A DNA stretch of 64,000 nucleotides from Rhizobium leguminosarum (GTDB taxonomy: Bacteria > Pseudomonadota > Alphaproteobacteria > Rhizobiales > Rhizobiaceae), in assembly GCF_001652265.1 (NCBI RefSeq), contig NZ_LWBS01000220.1:62001-126000 (forward strand), written 5' to 3'. The notes under the pieces were generated by a model that was not told the origin of the DNA, did not search any database, and saw nothing but the letters and a program-made list of their open reading frames with translations. The position numbers and the translations under genes were made by a program. Each line of letters begins with the position of its first letter. Position 1 is the first letter of the stretch. Shown here in pieces: positions 1 through 7,976 of this stretch.

Positions 1-360
1 GACGCGCGGTGGCGGCAGGTCGCCGTCCGGCTCGATCGAGATCTGCAGGCTGAGCTGATCGCGGGCGATACGGATGATCTCGCTATAATCCGAATTTTGC
101 GGATAGGTCTCGATGATCTCGATGATCGCGGCGATGTCACGGGTGACGGCAAGCGACAGCCGCTCCGTCACCATTTGCCAATGGCGCTCCATGAAGACGG
201 CGGCGACGACGGATTGCAAGAGCACCATCGGAATGATGATGATCAGCAGCGAGCGCGCGTAAAGTCCGGTCGGCAGCCGGCGGCGCAGCCAGCGGACGAC
301 CCAGCGCCAGCCCGGCGCAGAAGTGCGGTCTTCCCGCCGCAAGCTGTCGATCGTCACCAT
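1..360 (-). CDS. Sensor histidine kinase, N-terminal part (cut by window edge)
   Basis: This is the first 120 residues of a protein that runs off the left edge of the window. It starts at an ATG (358-360), 24 bases after the stop of the response regulator gene upstream, so the two are almost certainly co-transcribed partners. The visible part has a basic cytoplasmic N-terminus (WLRRRLP at about residues 24-30), one hydrophobic segment at about 34-57 (LLIIIIPMVLLQSVVAAVF) and the start of a periplasmic sensor region. This is the usual N-terminus of EnvZ-type membrane kinases. The HAMP, His-box and ATPase domains are outside the window, so the kinase call rests on position, the membrane segment and general resemblance. 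Confidence 0.75.
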   Translation of the reverse strand, partial: MVTIDSLRREDRTSAPGWRWVVRWLRRRLPTGLYARSLLIIIIPMVLLQSVVAAVFMERHWQMVTERLSLAVTRDIAAIIEIIETYPQNSDYSEIIRIARDQLSLQISIEPDGDLPPPRV

Positions 361-384
361 CAGCGCCGGTCCCGAACCTTGAGT

Positions 385-1086
385 TTAGTCGATGCTCAGC
401 CTGTATCCGATGCCGCGCACGGTCTGCAGCCAGACGGGATTGGCGGGATCATCCTCGATCTTACGCCGCAGCCGGTTGATCTGCACGTCGATCGTCCGCT
501 CGCCGACTTCGGTGTCGTTGCCGATCAGTTCATGGCGGGGGATCGTGTCACCGGCGCGCCGTGCAAAGAGCAGCATGATCTCCTGCTCGCGGTCGGTGAG
601 CCGGATGACCTCGCTGGCTTTCTTCAGCTCCTTGCGGGTCAGCGAGAAGGTGTAGGGGCCGAACATCACTTGTTCGATCTTCGGTCCCTCGCCGCCCGCA
701 TTGCGACGCAGGATGTTGTTGATGCGCAGCACCAACTCGCGCGGGTCGAAGGGCTTGGAGAGATAATCGTCAGCGCCGGCCTCGAGGCCTTCGATGCGAT
801 TGCCCGATTCCGCCAGCGCCGTCAGCATGATGATCGGGACGTTCTTGATGGCGCGAAGTCCGCGGGTGACGTCGATGCCGGATTCGCCGGGCATCATCAC
901 ATCCATGATGATGAGGTCAAAATCCAGACCAGTGAGCTTGCGCTGCGCCTCGGCGCCGTCGGCGGCGACGGTGACGCGGAAGCCGTTCTCGGCGAGATAA
1001 CGATTGAGCAGCGCGCGGATGCGGGAGTCGTCATCGACCACCAGCAAGTGCGCCGCATCGTCGGAAATACCTGTCTTGACCGCCAT
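385..1086 (-). CDS. petR: OmpR-family response regulator, PetR-like
   Basis: A 233-residue two-domain DNA-binding response regulator. The receiver domain (about residues 13-125) has the acidic pair D18/D19, the phosphoacceptor D62 in IIMDVMMP, T89 and K111 (LSKPFDP). The C-terminal winged helix (about 140-230) ends with the OmpR signature RTIDVQINRLRRKIEDDP and GIGYRL. The start ATG directly follows the TGA of the MarR-type gene upstream, so translation is coupled. A MarR regulator followed by an OmpR regulator matches the petP-petR pair of Rhodobacter, where both are needed for cytochrome bc1 expression. The petABC operon is also in this window, about 31 kb away. The symbol is inferred from that arrangement. 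The downstream kinase is the likely phosphodonor. Confidence 0.85.
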   Translation of the reverse strand: MAVKTGISDDAAHLLVVDDDSRIRALLNRYLAENGFRVTVAADGAEAQRKLTGLDFDLIIMDVMMPGESGIDVTRGLRAIKNVPIIMLTALAESGNRIEGLEAGADDYLSKPFDPRELVLRINNILRRNAGGEGPKIEQVMFGPYTFSLTRKELKKASEVIRLTDREQEIMLLFARRAGDTIPRHELIGNDTEVGERTIDVQINRLRRKIEDDPANPVWLQTVRGIGYRLSID

Positions 1087-1578
1087 TCAATCCGCCCTCT
1101 GTCTGTCCCGCATTCCGCTGAGGAAAGCTTTTACGCCCTCCCGCACCTCCGCAGAAGCCCCTTCGAATGCCCGCTCAATGCGGCGCGATTGCGGCTCAGC
1201 AAGGGCAAGCGCCAGCTCTCGTCCCGATTTCGTCGGATAAAGCTTGCGCTGCCGCCGATCCTCGGGGCCGGCCACCTGGCGAATATAGCCTGAATCGATC
1301 AGCTGTTTCAGCACCCTTGCGAGGCTCTGCTTGGTGATCTTTAAGGTATCAAGAAGATCGGCAACCGTCATGCCAGGGTTGCGGTTGACGAAATGCACGA
1401 CGCGATGGTGGGCCCGGCCGAAGCCGCTCTTTTCGAGGATGGCGTCAGGATCGGAAACGAAGTCGCGATAAGCGAAGAAGAACAGCTCGATGATCTCGAA
1501 ATCGATAATCCCTGTATCTTCCATCGGCGTGGCCAGCGGCTCTGGCTTGCTTGCTTTCGGGCCGGTCTGTCGTGACAC
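1087..1578 (-). CDS. petP: MarR-family transcriptional regulator, PetP-like
   Basis: A 163-residue winged-helix regulator of the MarR family. The HTH and wing lie at about residues 65-125: LLDTLKITKQSLARVLKQL forms the recognition region and PEDRRQRKLYPT is the classic MarR wing with its conserved DxR. The N-terminus has an acidic segment followed by an aromatic-rich dimerisation helix (IIELFFFAYRDF). The TGA stop abuts the ATG of the response regulator. The first ATG encoding MSRQTGPK lies 248 bases from the ilvE remnant, which points the other way, so this intergenic region should hold the operon promoter. Family and operon context fit PetP; the ligand, if any, is not visible. Confidence 0.85.
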   Translation of the reverse strand: MSRQTGPKASKPEPLATPMEDTGIIDFEIIELFFFAYRDFVSDPDAILEKSGFGRAHHRVVHFVNRNPGMTVADLLDTLKITKQSLARVLKQLIDSGYIRQVAGPEDRRQRKLYPTKSGRELALALAEPQSRRIERAFEGASAEVREGVKAFLSGMRDRQRAD

Positions 1579-1825
1579 TCGGCATTTCCTTTTCTCTTTC
1601 CGCGCGCTGCGGGAAACTTTCGCGAAGATATGTCAGCTTTACTGAGATAAATTTGCGTCGCTGCTAACTTTCCCGAACTCTGCGGGAGCGCCGCACGGTC
1701 TCTAATTCCCTGGAAACCAAGGCCCGTCCGGCACTCCGACGCAATAGGCGATTTCCCTTGCGTCTGTGGATAAGACGTAATGGGGACAACAATCAACAGG
1801 CATGGCGCTCAAGCACCGGAGGAGT

Positions 1826-2153
1826 TTAGGGAAGGCTTCAGTTCCTTTCGACCAGGTGGACGGCGAAGTCTGGTTCAACGGCGAGTTCGCCGCCTGGGAA
1901 AGACGCCAAGATCCACGCATCAACGTCGCCATCGGGCAATGGAGCAGCTATTTCAACCCGACCGAAAAGCTGAAGGGCATTCGCCTCGATATCGCCGAAT
2001 CCGCCGTCCGATCCGAAGACGGCGCCCTGCGCCTCCAAGGCTGCCGGTCCCTACAGGATCTGCACCATTTCCAAGCACGCTACGCCGATACCATGATGCT
2101 CGATGAACAACTACATGAAGGAAGTCTATCCGGCGGCGATCGCCGCCGAATAA
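1826..2153 (+). pseudogene. ilvE: Decayed branched-chain aminotransferase (ilvE) remnant
   Basis: Pieces of an IlvE-type aminotransferase appear in order but in different frames. The first is ASVPFDQVDGEVWFNGEFAAW (1826-1888). A +1 shift then gives KDAKIHA, followed directly by INVAIGQW and SSYFNPTEKLKGIRLDIAE in the original frame (to about 2000). A shift then gives DPKTAPCASKAAG and RICTISKHA (about 2012-2080), then YADTMMLD, and a terminal NNYMKEVYPAAIAAE with stop TAA at 2151-2153. From knowledge of rhizobial IlvE, about 100 residues are missing after KIH and another large block after MMLD. The Met expected before ASVPFDQ is now AAG. The gene cannot make an active enzyme; an intact ilvE must exist elsewhere if the pathway is functional. 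Confidence 0.8.
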
Positions 2154-2185
2154 GGCCGTCACGCAATCGGTCCGGCTACTGCATT

Positions 2186-2283
2186 CCTTAAATCGGAATC
2201 GATTTAAGGCTAAACTTTTGCAGCAATTTAAAGTGCTACAGCGTCCTTTGCGCGTCTCATAAAGACGCGCGGCGCTGTAGCAC
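2186..2283. repeat. Mosaic palindromic intergenic repeat, copy 1
   Basis: Two palindromic modules. The first (2186-2209) has arms CCTTAAATC and GATTTAAGG around GGAATC. The second (2233-2283) has outer arms GTGCTACAGCG and CGCTGTAGCAC and an inner GCGCGTC/GACGCGC pair. Both modules recur at 61.8 kb in the opposite order and orientation, and with variations at 54.6 and 56.4 kb. The element separates the end of the ilvE remnant from the convergent small membrane protein gene. It resembles the RIME-type mosaic elements of rhizobia and could act as a bidirectional transcript end. Confidence 0.85.
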
Positions 2284-2299
2284 CGACCCATCGGGCCTT

Positions 2300-2569
2300 T
2301 TATCTATGCGCCCGTGCCATGACCAGTCCGGCGAGCGTCGAGAGAATGCCGCCGCCGATCAGGCCGCCGATGCCGTCGGCGATCAGCCCGGTCATGGCCG
2401 CTTCGCCGCCGACCGTGCTGAGCAGCATACCGCCGGCGACGCCGCCGATCGCGCCTGCGATCGTCCGGGCGACGACATTGATCGCTTGCTGCTTCAAAGC
2501 AGCACTCGCGGCGTTGCCGCCGATTGCACCGGCTATCAATTGTGTGATGAGCGGAAGTAGCGCTTCCAT
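2300..2569 (-). CDS. Small glycine-rich hydrophobic protein
   Basis: An 89-residue hypothetical protein starting MEALLPLITQLIAG. The start at 2569 is preceded by a perfect AGGAGGAAATC Shine-Dalgarno; a longer reading of 13 more residues has none. Almost the whole chain is small and hydrophobic, with repeated glycine patterns (GAIGG at residues 13-17 and 39-43, then GGVAGG and GGLIGGGIL). These look like glycine-zipper membrane helices, probably two or three spans. The C-terminus is basic (MARAHR). Function is unknown; a membrane or pore-like role is only a guess from composition. Confidence 0.75.
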   Translation of the reverse strand: MEALLPLITQLIAGAIGGNAASAALKQQAINVVARTIAGAIGGVAGGMLLSTVGGEAAMTGLIADGIGGLIGGGILSTLAGLVMARAHR

Positions 2570-2606
2570 GATTTCCTCCTCTGGCGATCTCCCCGATCGC
2601 CGATCC

Positions 2607-2624
2607 ATGCCGAACCTTCGGCAT
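2607..2624 (-). promoter_or_regulatory. Palindrome upstream of the small membrane protein gene
   Basis: ATGCCGAA and TTCGGCAT are perfect 8-base arms around CC, 38 bases upstream of the ATG at 2569. Immediately beyond lies an AT-rich stretch (about 2624-2645, containing TATTAGTATATTATCATAT) that could supply the -10 region. The palindrome is therefore placed as an operator or 5' UTR hairpin. No regulator is identified. Confidence 0.45.
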
Positions 2625-2752
2625 ATTAGTATATTATCATATTTTGGAGGAAAGCGTTAAGAAAAATCAACCGATGCGGGATTAAGGCAGGGAGAAGCGC
2701 CCCGGAACGAGGCGGTCCGACGTCCGCCTCGCCTCAGTTTCAGTCGATCACG

Positions 2753-3370
2753 TCATTGATAGACGTAGACGATCCGGCGTGTACCGGGATCGACCAGCAC
2801 CGGCCGATCGTTGATCCTGACATAGCGGTATTCGTAGTCGGGAATCGACTGGAATGTGACATCGTCAGGCACCTCGGCGCCGACGACGACATCTCCGCCG
2901 AGCTGCACTGTCTGGGCCGGATTGGTTTCGATATAAGTGCGGACCGTCTCCGGCGGGGTGATGGTCTCGACCGCTCCGACGGGGCCGAGCAACTCGTCGC
3001 CAGGTGCCGGCTGTGGCTCGGCCGGCACGACACTCGCGGTCGACTCATAAGTCACGCTGGGTACGCCGATCTCGGCACGGTGCTGCTCGACGATGACAGG
3101 GCTGCCGCCTTGATCGACCTGCAGATAATCGGCATAGACCCAACCGCGCATGCCGTTGACGTCGACACGGCACCAGCGGCTGCCTTCGATGCAGCCGTCG
3201 AGGACCGCTGTCGAGCCGCGGGTGGCAAGGCCGACCGTCGGATATTGCGGGCCCGGACCGGCACGGACGTTGAGATCGTTGACCGTCGTCGCCATCATCT
3301 CAGCCTGCGCGAGACCGCCGCTCGCCAGGAGCACGGCTCCAGCCAACAGAATGTTTCTCTTCAAGGTCAT
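2753..3370 (-). CDS. Secreted SH3b and DUF1236 protein
   Basis: A 205-residue exported protein. The start at 3370 is supported by AAGGAGACGCTCAC. A signal peptide covers residues 1-23 (MTLKRNILLAGAVLLASGG then AQA). A bacterial SH3 domain follows at about 26-85 (VNDLNVRAGPGPQYPTVGL, then CRVDVNGMRGWVYADYLQV). The C-terminal 45 residues match the DUF1236 pattern (VPDDVTFQSIPDYEYRYVRI then PVLVDPGTRRIVYVY). SH3b domains often bind peptidoglycan or other periplasmic ligands, so a cell-envelope role is likely. It is a single-gene unit. Confidence 0.85.
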   Translation of the reverse strand: MTLKRNILLAGAVLLASGGLAQAEMMATTVNDLNVRAGPGPQYPTVGLATRGSTAVLDGCIEGSRWCRVDVNGMRGWVYADYLQVDQGGSPVIVEQHRAEIGVPSVTYESTASVVPAEPQPAPGDELLGPVGAVETITPPETVRTYIETNPAQTVQLGGDVVVGAEVPDDVTFQSIPDYEYRYVRINDRPVLVDPGTRRIVYVYQ

Positions 3371-3657
3371 GTGAGCGTCTCCTTGGTTTCGATGGGCTGA
3401 CAACGCGCGGGGTTCCACGATGTTCCCATGCGCTCCGACGAGCGAAATGCGGCTTATGGGAGATTTCATCCAAGTGCTTCGAAGAATTGAACAAAATTCA
3501 ATTTTTCCGCTCTATTACGATGGCGGAGAGGGGCGTAAATTCTTGTTGCAGTCCGTCATTTTGCCGTGAGGCGGACCGCAAATGGCGGAAGATTCCGGCT
3601 GCCCTTGCCAGGGTTTCGGACTATACCGAAGCAGTAGAGACACCAAGCGAGGCACTT

Positions 3658-4353
3658 ATGGGCATGCTCCAGGCCGGCATCATTCCGGTGACACCCTTCC
3701 AGCAGAACTGCACGATCTTCTTCGATCCCGATACCAAGGAAGGCGTCGTCGTCGATCCCGGCGGCGACATACCGCTCATTCTGCAGGCGATTGCCCAGAA
3801 CGGCCTGACCATCAAGGAAATCTGGCTGACACACGGCCATCTCGACCATGCCGGCGGTGCCCGCGAACTGAAGGAAGCTCTCGGCATCGACGTGGTCGGC
3901 CCGCATCAGGACGACCTGCCGCTGCTGCAGCGGATCGAGACCCAGGCCGCGAAATATGGCATATCAGGGTTGCGGAATGTCGTGCCCGACCGCTGGCTGA
4001 AGGATGGCGACAAGATCTCTTTCGGCGCCCATGAATTCGAGGTCTATCACACACCCGGCCATGCCCCCGGCCACGTCATCTATTTCAACCGTGCGCAGAA
4101 TTTCGCCCATCTCGGCGATGTCCTCTTCAACGGCTCGATCGGTCGCACCGACCTGCCCGGCGGCGATCATCAGCAGCTTCTCGATTCGATCCGCGACAAG
4201 GTATTGCCGCTCGGCGACGAGGTCGGCTTCATCTGCGGCCACGGCCCGGGCAGCCGCATCGGCGACGAGCGGCGAAGCAATCCATTTCTGCAGGAAATCA
4301 GATCTCGTGGAGGATCCGATGCCGGCGCATCGGGCGAAGCCCCGAACAACTAG
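3658..4353 (+). CDS. MBL-fold metallohydrolase, glyoxalase II-like
   Basis: A 231-residue metallo-beta-lactamase-fold hydrolase. The zinc signature THGHLDH is at residues 58-64, followed by HTPGHAPGH, LGDVLFNGSIGRTDLPGG and a C-terminal CGHGPGS, the arrangement of the short YcbL/GloB-like type. Likely activity is thioester hydrolysis of the glyoxalase II kind, but the substrate is unknown. I chose the ATG at 3658 (MGMLQAG, with GAGG just before it); a much longer reading back to 3487 has low-complexity N-terminal sequence unlike the family. The stop codon TAG is the first base triplet of a mosaic repeat. Confidence 0.88.
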   Translation: MGMLQAGIIPVTPFQQNCTIFFDPDTKEGVVVDPGGDIPLILQAIAQNGLTIKEIWLTHGHLDHAGGARELKEALGIDVVGPHQDDLPLLQRIETQAAKYGISGLRNVVPDRWLKDGDKISFGAHEFEVYHTPGHAPGHVIYFNRAQNFAHLGDVLFNGSIGRTDLPGGDHQQLLDSIRDKVLPLGDEVGFICGHGPGSRIGDERRSNPFLQEIRSRGGSDAGASGEAPNN

Positions 4354-4561
4354 AGCATGATGCCGAAAAGTGTGCGCGGTTTTCGGACGACATCATGCTC
4401 TATTTCTTTGATTTAGATCAGGGTGATTTTAGGCCGATCAGGCTTAAAATCACCCTGATCTAATGCATGTCGACAAAAAGTGCGCAGCGGTTTTCGGATA
4501 ACGACTTGCATAAAGACTTAAAGCGCGTCGCATGAATCCGATTCGACGCGACGCGCTTTAA
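4353..4561. repeat. Mosaic palindromic intergenic repeat, copy 2 (long form)
   Basis: A chain of four palindromic modules fills the gap between two convergent genes. The first runs from GAGCATGATG (4353-4362) to CATCATGCTC (4391-4400), with CCGAAAAG and CGGTTTTCGG inside. The second has perfect 19-base arms at 4413-4431 and 4445-4463 (TTAGATCAGGGTGATTTTA and its complement). The third is a diverged GCATGTCG..CGACTTGCAT hairpin at 4465-4511. The fourth, about 4516-4561, runs from CTTAAAGCGCGTCG to CGACGCGACGCGCTTTAAG. Module 1 recurs at 30,992 and, diverged, at 60,275. Confidence 0.88.
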
Positions 4562-4575
4562 GTGTGAACTCGCGC

Positions 4576-4917
4576 TCACATCATCTTTCGGCCGTTTGGC
4601 ACCGGCTGTTCGACCGCAGCAAGCACGATCGCGCCGTTCTCGTCTTCGAATCCCAGCGTCAGCACTTCCGAGCGGAACGGCCCGATCTGGCGCGGCGGGA
4701 AATTGACGACGCCGAGAACTTGCCGGCCCAGCAGGCTTTCCGGCGTATAATGCATGGTGATCTGCGCCGAGGATTTTTTAACGCCGATCTCAGGGCCGAA
4801 ATCGATCACCAGCTTGATTGCCGGCTTGCGCGCTTCCGGAAAGGGACTGGCCTCGATGATCGTGCCGACACGAATGTCGACACCCTCGAAATCGGCGTAG
4901 TTGATCTCTTCTGCCAT
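4576..4917 (-). CDS. csaA: tRNA-binding protein CsaA
   Basis: A 113-residue single-domain protein of the CsaA/EMAP-II OB-fold family. Characteristic parts are [24 protein letters not shown] at the N-terminus, then KKSSAQIT and the terminal QPVPNGRKM motif. CsaA dimers bind tRNA and have been described as secretion-related chaperones. The start ATG at 4917 ([12 protein letters not shown]) has a GGAGA Shine-Dalgarno; upstream in-frame sequence belongs to the proC end region. The gene follows proC by 10 bases and is probably the last gene of a YbjN-proC-csaA operon that ends at the long repeat. Confidence 0.9.
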   Translation of the reverse strand: MAEEINYADFEGVDIRVGTIIEASPFPEARKPAIKLVIDFGPEIGVKKSSAQITMHYTPESLLGRQVLGVVNFPPRQIGPFRSEVLTLGFEDENGAIVLAAVEQPVPNGRKMM

Positions 4918-4927
4918 ATTGTCTCCG

Positions 4928-5755
4928 TCAGCCGGCCAGTTCCTCGGCCCGCTTGCGCGCCGCCGCAAGGGCTGCGTCGAACAGAGGCTGCATGCCGTTC
5001 TCGGCCATCAGCACGGCGAGCGCCGCCGCCGTGGTGCCGCCGGGAGAAGTCACATTCTCTCGCAGCCGCGAAGCGTCGTCGGGGGACTGGTGCATGAGTT
5101 CACCAGCCCCCGCGACTGTTTCCCGCGCAAGACGCATGGCGAGGTCCGCCTGCAGGCCGAGTTTACGGCCTGCCTCCGCCATACATTCGACGAGATAGAA
5201 TACGTAAGCGGGCCCGCTGCCCGAAAGCGCCGTCACGGCATCGATATCGGTTTCCGCCGGCACCCATTCGACCGGGCCCGAGACGCGCAGAAGGGAATGG
5301 ACGCGTTTGCGCTGCTGACCGCTGACCCCTGAATTGGCAAAGGCGCCGGTGATGCCGCGCCCGACCATGGCCGGCGTGTTCGGCATGGCCCGCACCATGG
5401 CGGCCTTGCCGAGATGTCTCTCGAGGAAATCGAGCGTCTTGCCGGCTGCGACCGAGACGACGACCGTGCCCGACCCGACCGCACTTTTCACCGCCGGCAG
5501 CACCGTTTCCATCACCTGCGGCTTGACCGCCAGGAACAGCACGCTTGCCTTCAAATCCATGGGAAGCGCGGTCAGATGGGTCGCGCCGGCCTCGTTGATC
5601 GTCGCCAGCATCGCCGGCGACGGGCCGGGATCGACGACAATGACGGCCGAGCCCGGAACGCCGCTTTTCAGCCAGCCGGAGAGCATCGCCCCACCCATGT
5701 TTCCGGCGCCGATCAGAACGACGGGACGTGTCGAGGAGAAAGCCTTCGTCGGCAT
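4928..5755 (-). CDS. proC: Pyrroline-5-carboxylate reductase
   Basis: A 275-residue NAD(P)H-dependent enzyme that makes the last step of proline synthesis, reducing pyrroline-5-carboxylate. The Rossmann motif [13 protein letters not shown] is near the N-terminus (about 13-25). [24 protein letters not shown] and the C-terminal signature region [19 protein letters not shown] and [21 protein letters not shown] are all present. Length matches the family. The start ATG at 5755 lies one base after the stop codon of the YbjN-like gene, so the two are translationally linked; a longer reading would overlap that gene in another frame. Confidence 0.95.
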   Translation of the reverse strand: MPTKAFSSTRPVVLIGAGNMGGAMLSGWLKSGVPGSAVIVVDPGPSPAMLATINEAGATHLTALPMDLKASVLFLAVKPQVMETVLPAVKSAVGSGTVVVSVAAGKTLDFLERHLGKAAMVRAMPNTPAMVGRGITGAFANSGVSGQQRKRVHSLLRVSGPVEWVPAETDIDAVTALSGSGPAYVFYLVECMAEAGRKLGLQADLAMRLARETVAGAGELMHQSPDDASRLRENVTSPGGTTAAALAVLMAENGMQPLFDAALAAARKRAEELAG

Positions 5756-5756
5756 C

Positions 5757-6257
5757 TTAAGCCTCGCCGACCGTTTCGAACAGCACGGCTTCCATCGCCT
5801 TCGTCGCTTCCATGCCGGACCAGACGACGAACTGGAATGCCTGGAAATAGGCCTCGCAGGTGTCGAGCGCACTGGAAAGCAGCACCTCAACCTGGCGGTT
5901 GGTAGGCTCCGCACCGCCGGCAAGCAGCAGCGATTGGCGGAAAATGACGACATCTTCCTGGCGCCACAGGTCGAAATGACCCATCAGCACCTGCCCGTTG
6001 ATCGCCGAGAGCAGCTTGACCACCTCGTTGACCCTGATGTCGGGAACTTTGATATCGAAGGCGCAGCCAAGATGCAGCGCCTCGAACTCCTCCATCCAGG
6101 AGAAAGAGACGTGGTAGTCCGTCCAGCGGCCCTCGACCGTCATCGCGATCTCGTCCTCGCCGGACCGTTCGAACGACCAGTCGTTGTTGGAGGCAACGTA
6201 CTCGATCATATCGACCGGGTTCGACTGACGCTCGACTTCCAATTCCATCAGGTTCAT
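5757..6257 (-). CDS. YbjN-domain protein
   Basis: A 166-residue acidic protein of the YbjN type, a fold related to type III secretion chaperones. Typical features are the sensory-type beginning (NPVDMIEYVASNNDWSFERSGEDEIAMTVEG), the FSWMEEFEALHLGCAFDIKVP strand region and a helical C-terminus. The ATG at 6257 follows AAGAAGGTGCTGC. In rhizobia and relatives this gene commonly precedes proC, as here with a one-base gap. No catalytic residues are expected; function is unknown, probably chaperone-like or regulatory. Confidence 0.85.
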   Translation of the reverse strand: MNLMELEVERQSNPVDMIEYVASNNDWSFERSGEDEIAMTVEGRWTDYHVSFSWMEEFEALHLGCAFDIKVPDIRVNEVVKLLSAINGQVLMGHFDLWRQEDVVIFRQSLLLAGGAEPTNRQVEVLLSSALDTCEAYFQAFQFVVWSGMEATKAMEAVLFETVGEA

Positions 6258-6646
6258 GCAGCACCTTCTTGACCGGAACGAATGCGACCTAACTTGGTGT
6301 ACGAACACAAGAAAGACACACGCAAAATACCGGAACCACCACTCGGATGATCGTTGAACCGCTGCCAGACTTAACGCAGATAACCTGCCCGGAGCTTACC
6401 AAGTCGCTTCGAATCATCATTTAAAATCAGTGTATAGCGCCCCTTGCCCCCTGCCAGCCCCCCGAACGGAAAATAGGACCGGCCACTGTGGAAAGGCTCT
6501 TCGAAATTCAATTCAGAAGGGAGAATAAGCGACTCTGCGAATTGGCTTTTTTGGCAGTGTCCACAGGTGGAAAACCCATCTGGTTTTTTTACGGAAGATG
6601 CGGCGTGTGGCATGAAGGCAACGCCGCACCTGTGTCTTATCGGGAC
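6258..6646. other. 389-base intergenic region, no gene supported
   Basis: This region lies upstream of the YbjN gene and downstream of ubiK. It must contain the promoter of the YbjN-proC-csaA unit. An 80-codon minus-strand reading frame (6371-6613) has no Shine-Dalgarno, no recognised domain and odd composition, so I do not call it. A hairpin with arms TGCGGCGT/ACGCCGCA (6599-6606 and 6621-6628) lies just below ubiK but lacks a T tract on the ubiK strand. Confidence 0.6.
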
Positions 6647-6907
6647 TTAAGCGTTCTCGCCGGCAAGTTTCGCCTCGAGCACTGCGATGCGGGCGGCAAG
6701 CGCCTCGTTCTCGTCGCGTGCCTTGATCGCCATCTCGCGCACGGCCTCGAACTCCTCGCGCTTGACGATGTCCATGCTGTTCAGCCAACGCTCGGCCTGG
6801 GCGTTGAAGGCGGTTTCGATCTCCTTGCGGACGCCCTGGGCGGCACCGGCCGCATCGGTCATCAGCTTGGCGAATTCGTCCATGATGCGGTTCGTTCCGG
6901 TCGTCAT
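6647..6907 (-). CDS. ubiK: UbiK-family accessory factor (BMFP)
   Basis: An 86-residue helical protein of the DUF526/BMFP family. It begins MTTGTNRIMDEFAKLMTDAAGAAQG, has the conserved GVRKEIETAFNAQAERWLNSMDIVKREEF core, and ends in a leucine/alanine coiled coil (about 60-84). In gammaproteobacteria UbiK assists aerobic ubiquinone synthesis; in Brucella the BMFP protein was studied for membrane fusogenic activity. The ATG at 6907 follows GGGAGA; seven upstream codons were left off. It is divergent from lgt. Confidence 0.88.
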   Translation of the reverse strand: MTTGTNRIMDEFAKLMTDAAGAAQGVRKEIETAFNAQAERWLNSMDIVKREEFEAVREMAIKARDENEALAARIAVLEAKLAGENA

Positions 6908-7108
6908 GGCGTTTTTCTCCCTTCGCATGAGGTGAATTCAGCCCTTCGGGGCCTCGAGGATTGAGGTAGGACTTCGCCACCGACGATGCAAGCGCTTTGC
7001 ACGGATATAAGCTTGCCGCACCGGCCAGGAACGAGCCATCACGAACAATGGACTTGACCGTCCGGGATCGCAGCGGCATGTTCCGCGCAACTCAACGGGT
7101 GGAAAACC

Positions 7109-7957
7109 TTGCCGATAGCAGCCGATCTCCTTGCCATCATGCCTTTCCCGGATATCGATCCGATTGCCTTTTCGATCGGTCCGCTGGCGATTCACTGGTA
7201 CGGCCTCGCCTACGTCGCCGGCATCCTGCTCGGCTGGGCCTATGCGCGCCGCCTCGCCGCCAATGAAAGTCTCTGGCCCGGCAACGTCTCGCCGATGTCA
7301 AGGACGCAGCTCGACGATTTCATCGTCTGGGCAGCGCTTGGCGTCGTCCTCGGCGGCCGTCTCGGCTATATTTTCTTCTATGATCTCCCCGCCGTCCTGC
7401 GCAGTCCCGTCCGTGCGCTCGAGATCTGGAACGGTGGCATGTCCTTCCATGGCGGCCTCACCGGCACGACGATTGCCATGATCCTCTTTGCGCGCCGCAA
7501 CGCCATACCGATCTGGAGCCTGTTCGACATCGTCGCCACCGTCGTTCCCTTCGGTCTGCTTTTTGGCCGCATCGCCAATTTCATCAATGGCGAGCTGTGG
7601 GGCCGATTGACCGACGTGCCCTGGGCCGTGGTCTTTCCGACCGGCGGTCCCTTCGCCCGCCACCCAAGCCAGCTTTACGAAGCCGGCCTCGAAGGCATTG
7701 TTCTGCTCTTGGTGCTGGCCGCCCTGGTCTACGGCATGCGCGCGCTGAAAAGCCCCGGCTTCATCACAGGCGTCTTCGTGTGCGGCTATGCGCTGTCGCG
7801 CATCTTCGTCGAATTCTTCCGCGAGCCCGACGCCCAGATCGGTTACCTCCTCGGCACGAACTGGCTGACCATGGGCATGGTGCTCTCCTCCCCGATGATC
7901 CTGCTCGGCCTTTGGGCGATGCTGCGGGCCCGCCGCCGGGCTGCGCTGCAGCTTTGA
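7109..7957 (+). CDS. lgt: Prolipoprotein diacylglyceryl transferase
   Basis: A 282-residue inner-membrane enzyme that moves diacylglycerol from phosphatidylglycerol to the lipobox cysteine of prolipoproteins. About seven membrane helices are visible. Diagnostic parts are [27 protein letters not shown], the MSFHGGLTG motif and the Lgt signature [13 protein letters not shown]. The start is uncertain: TTG at 7109 ([18 protein letters not shown]) gives the usual rhizobial length, while ATG at 7139 would shorten it by ten residues. It heads a run of same-strand genes reaching prs, the next gene starting 19 bases downstream. Confidence 0.94.
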   Translation: MPIAADLLAIMPFPDIDPIAFSIGPLAIHWYGLAYVAGILLGWAYARRLAANESLWPGNVSPMSRTQLDDFIVWAALGVVLGGRLGYIFFYDLPAVLRSPVRALEIWNGGMSFHGGLTGTTIAMILFARRNAIPIWSLFDIVATVVPFGLLFGRIANFINGELWGRLTDVPWAVVFPTGGPFARHPSQLYEAGLEGIVLLLVLAALVYGMRALKSPGFITGVFVCGYALSRIFVEFFREPDAQIGYLLGTNWLTMGMVLSSPMILLGLWAMLRARRRAALQL

Positions 7958-7976
7958 AAACGGCAGGACGCGCGAC

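Noticed and set aside
97..1293. A 398-codon plus-strand reading frame across the PetR and PetP genes
   Set aside because: It is antisense to two genes with clear domain signatures, has no Shine-Dalgarno and shows Asp/His/Arg-rich shadow composition.
6371..6613. Possible 80-codon minus-strand gene between ubiK and the YbjN gene
   Set aside because: No Shine-Dalgarno, no domain, and composition unlike neighbouring genes.
6599..6628. Hairpin TGCGGCGT/ACGCCGCA below ubiK as a terminator
   Set aside because: On the ubiK strand it is followed by an A run, not a T run.
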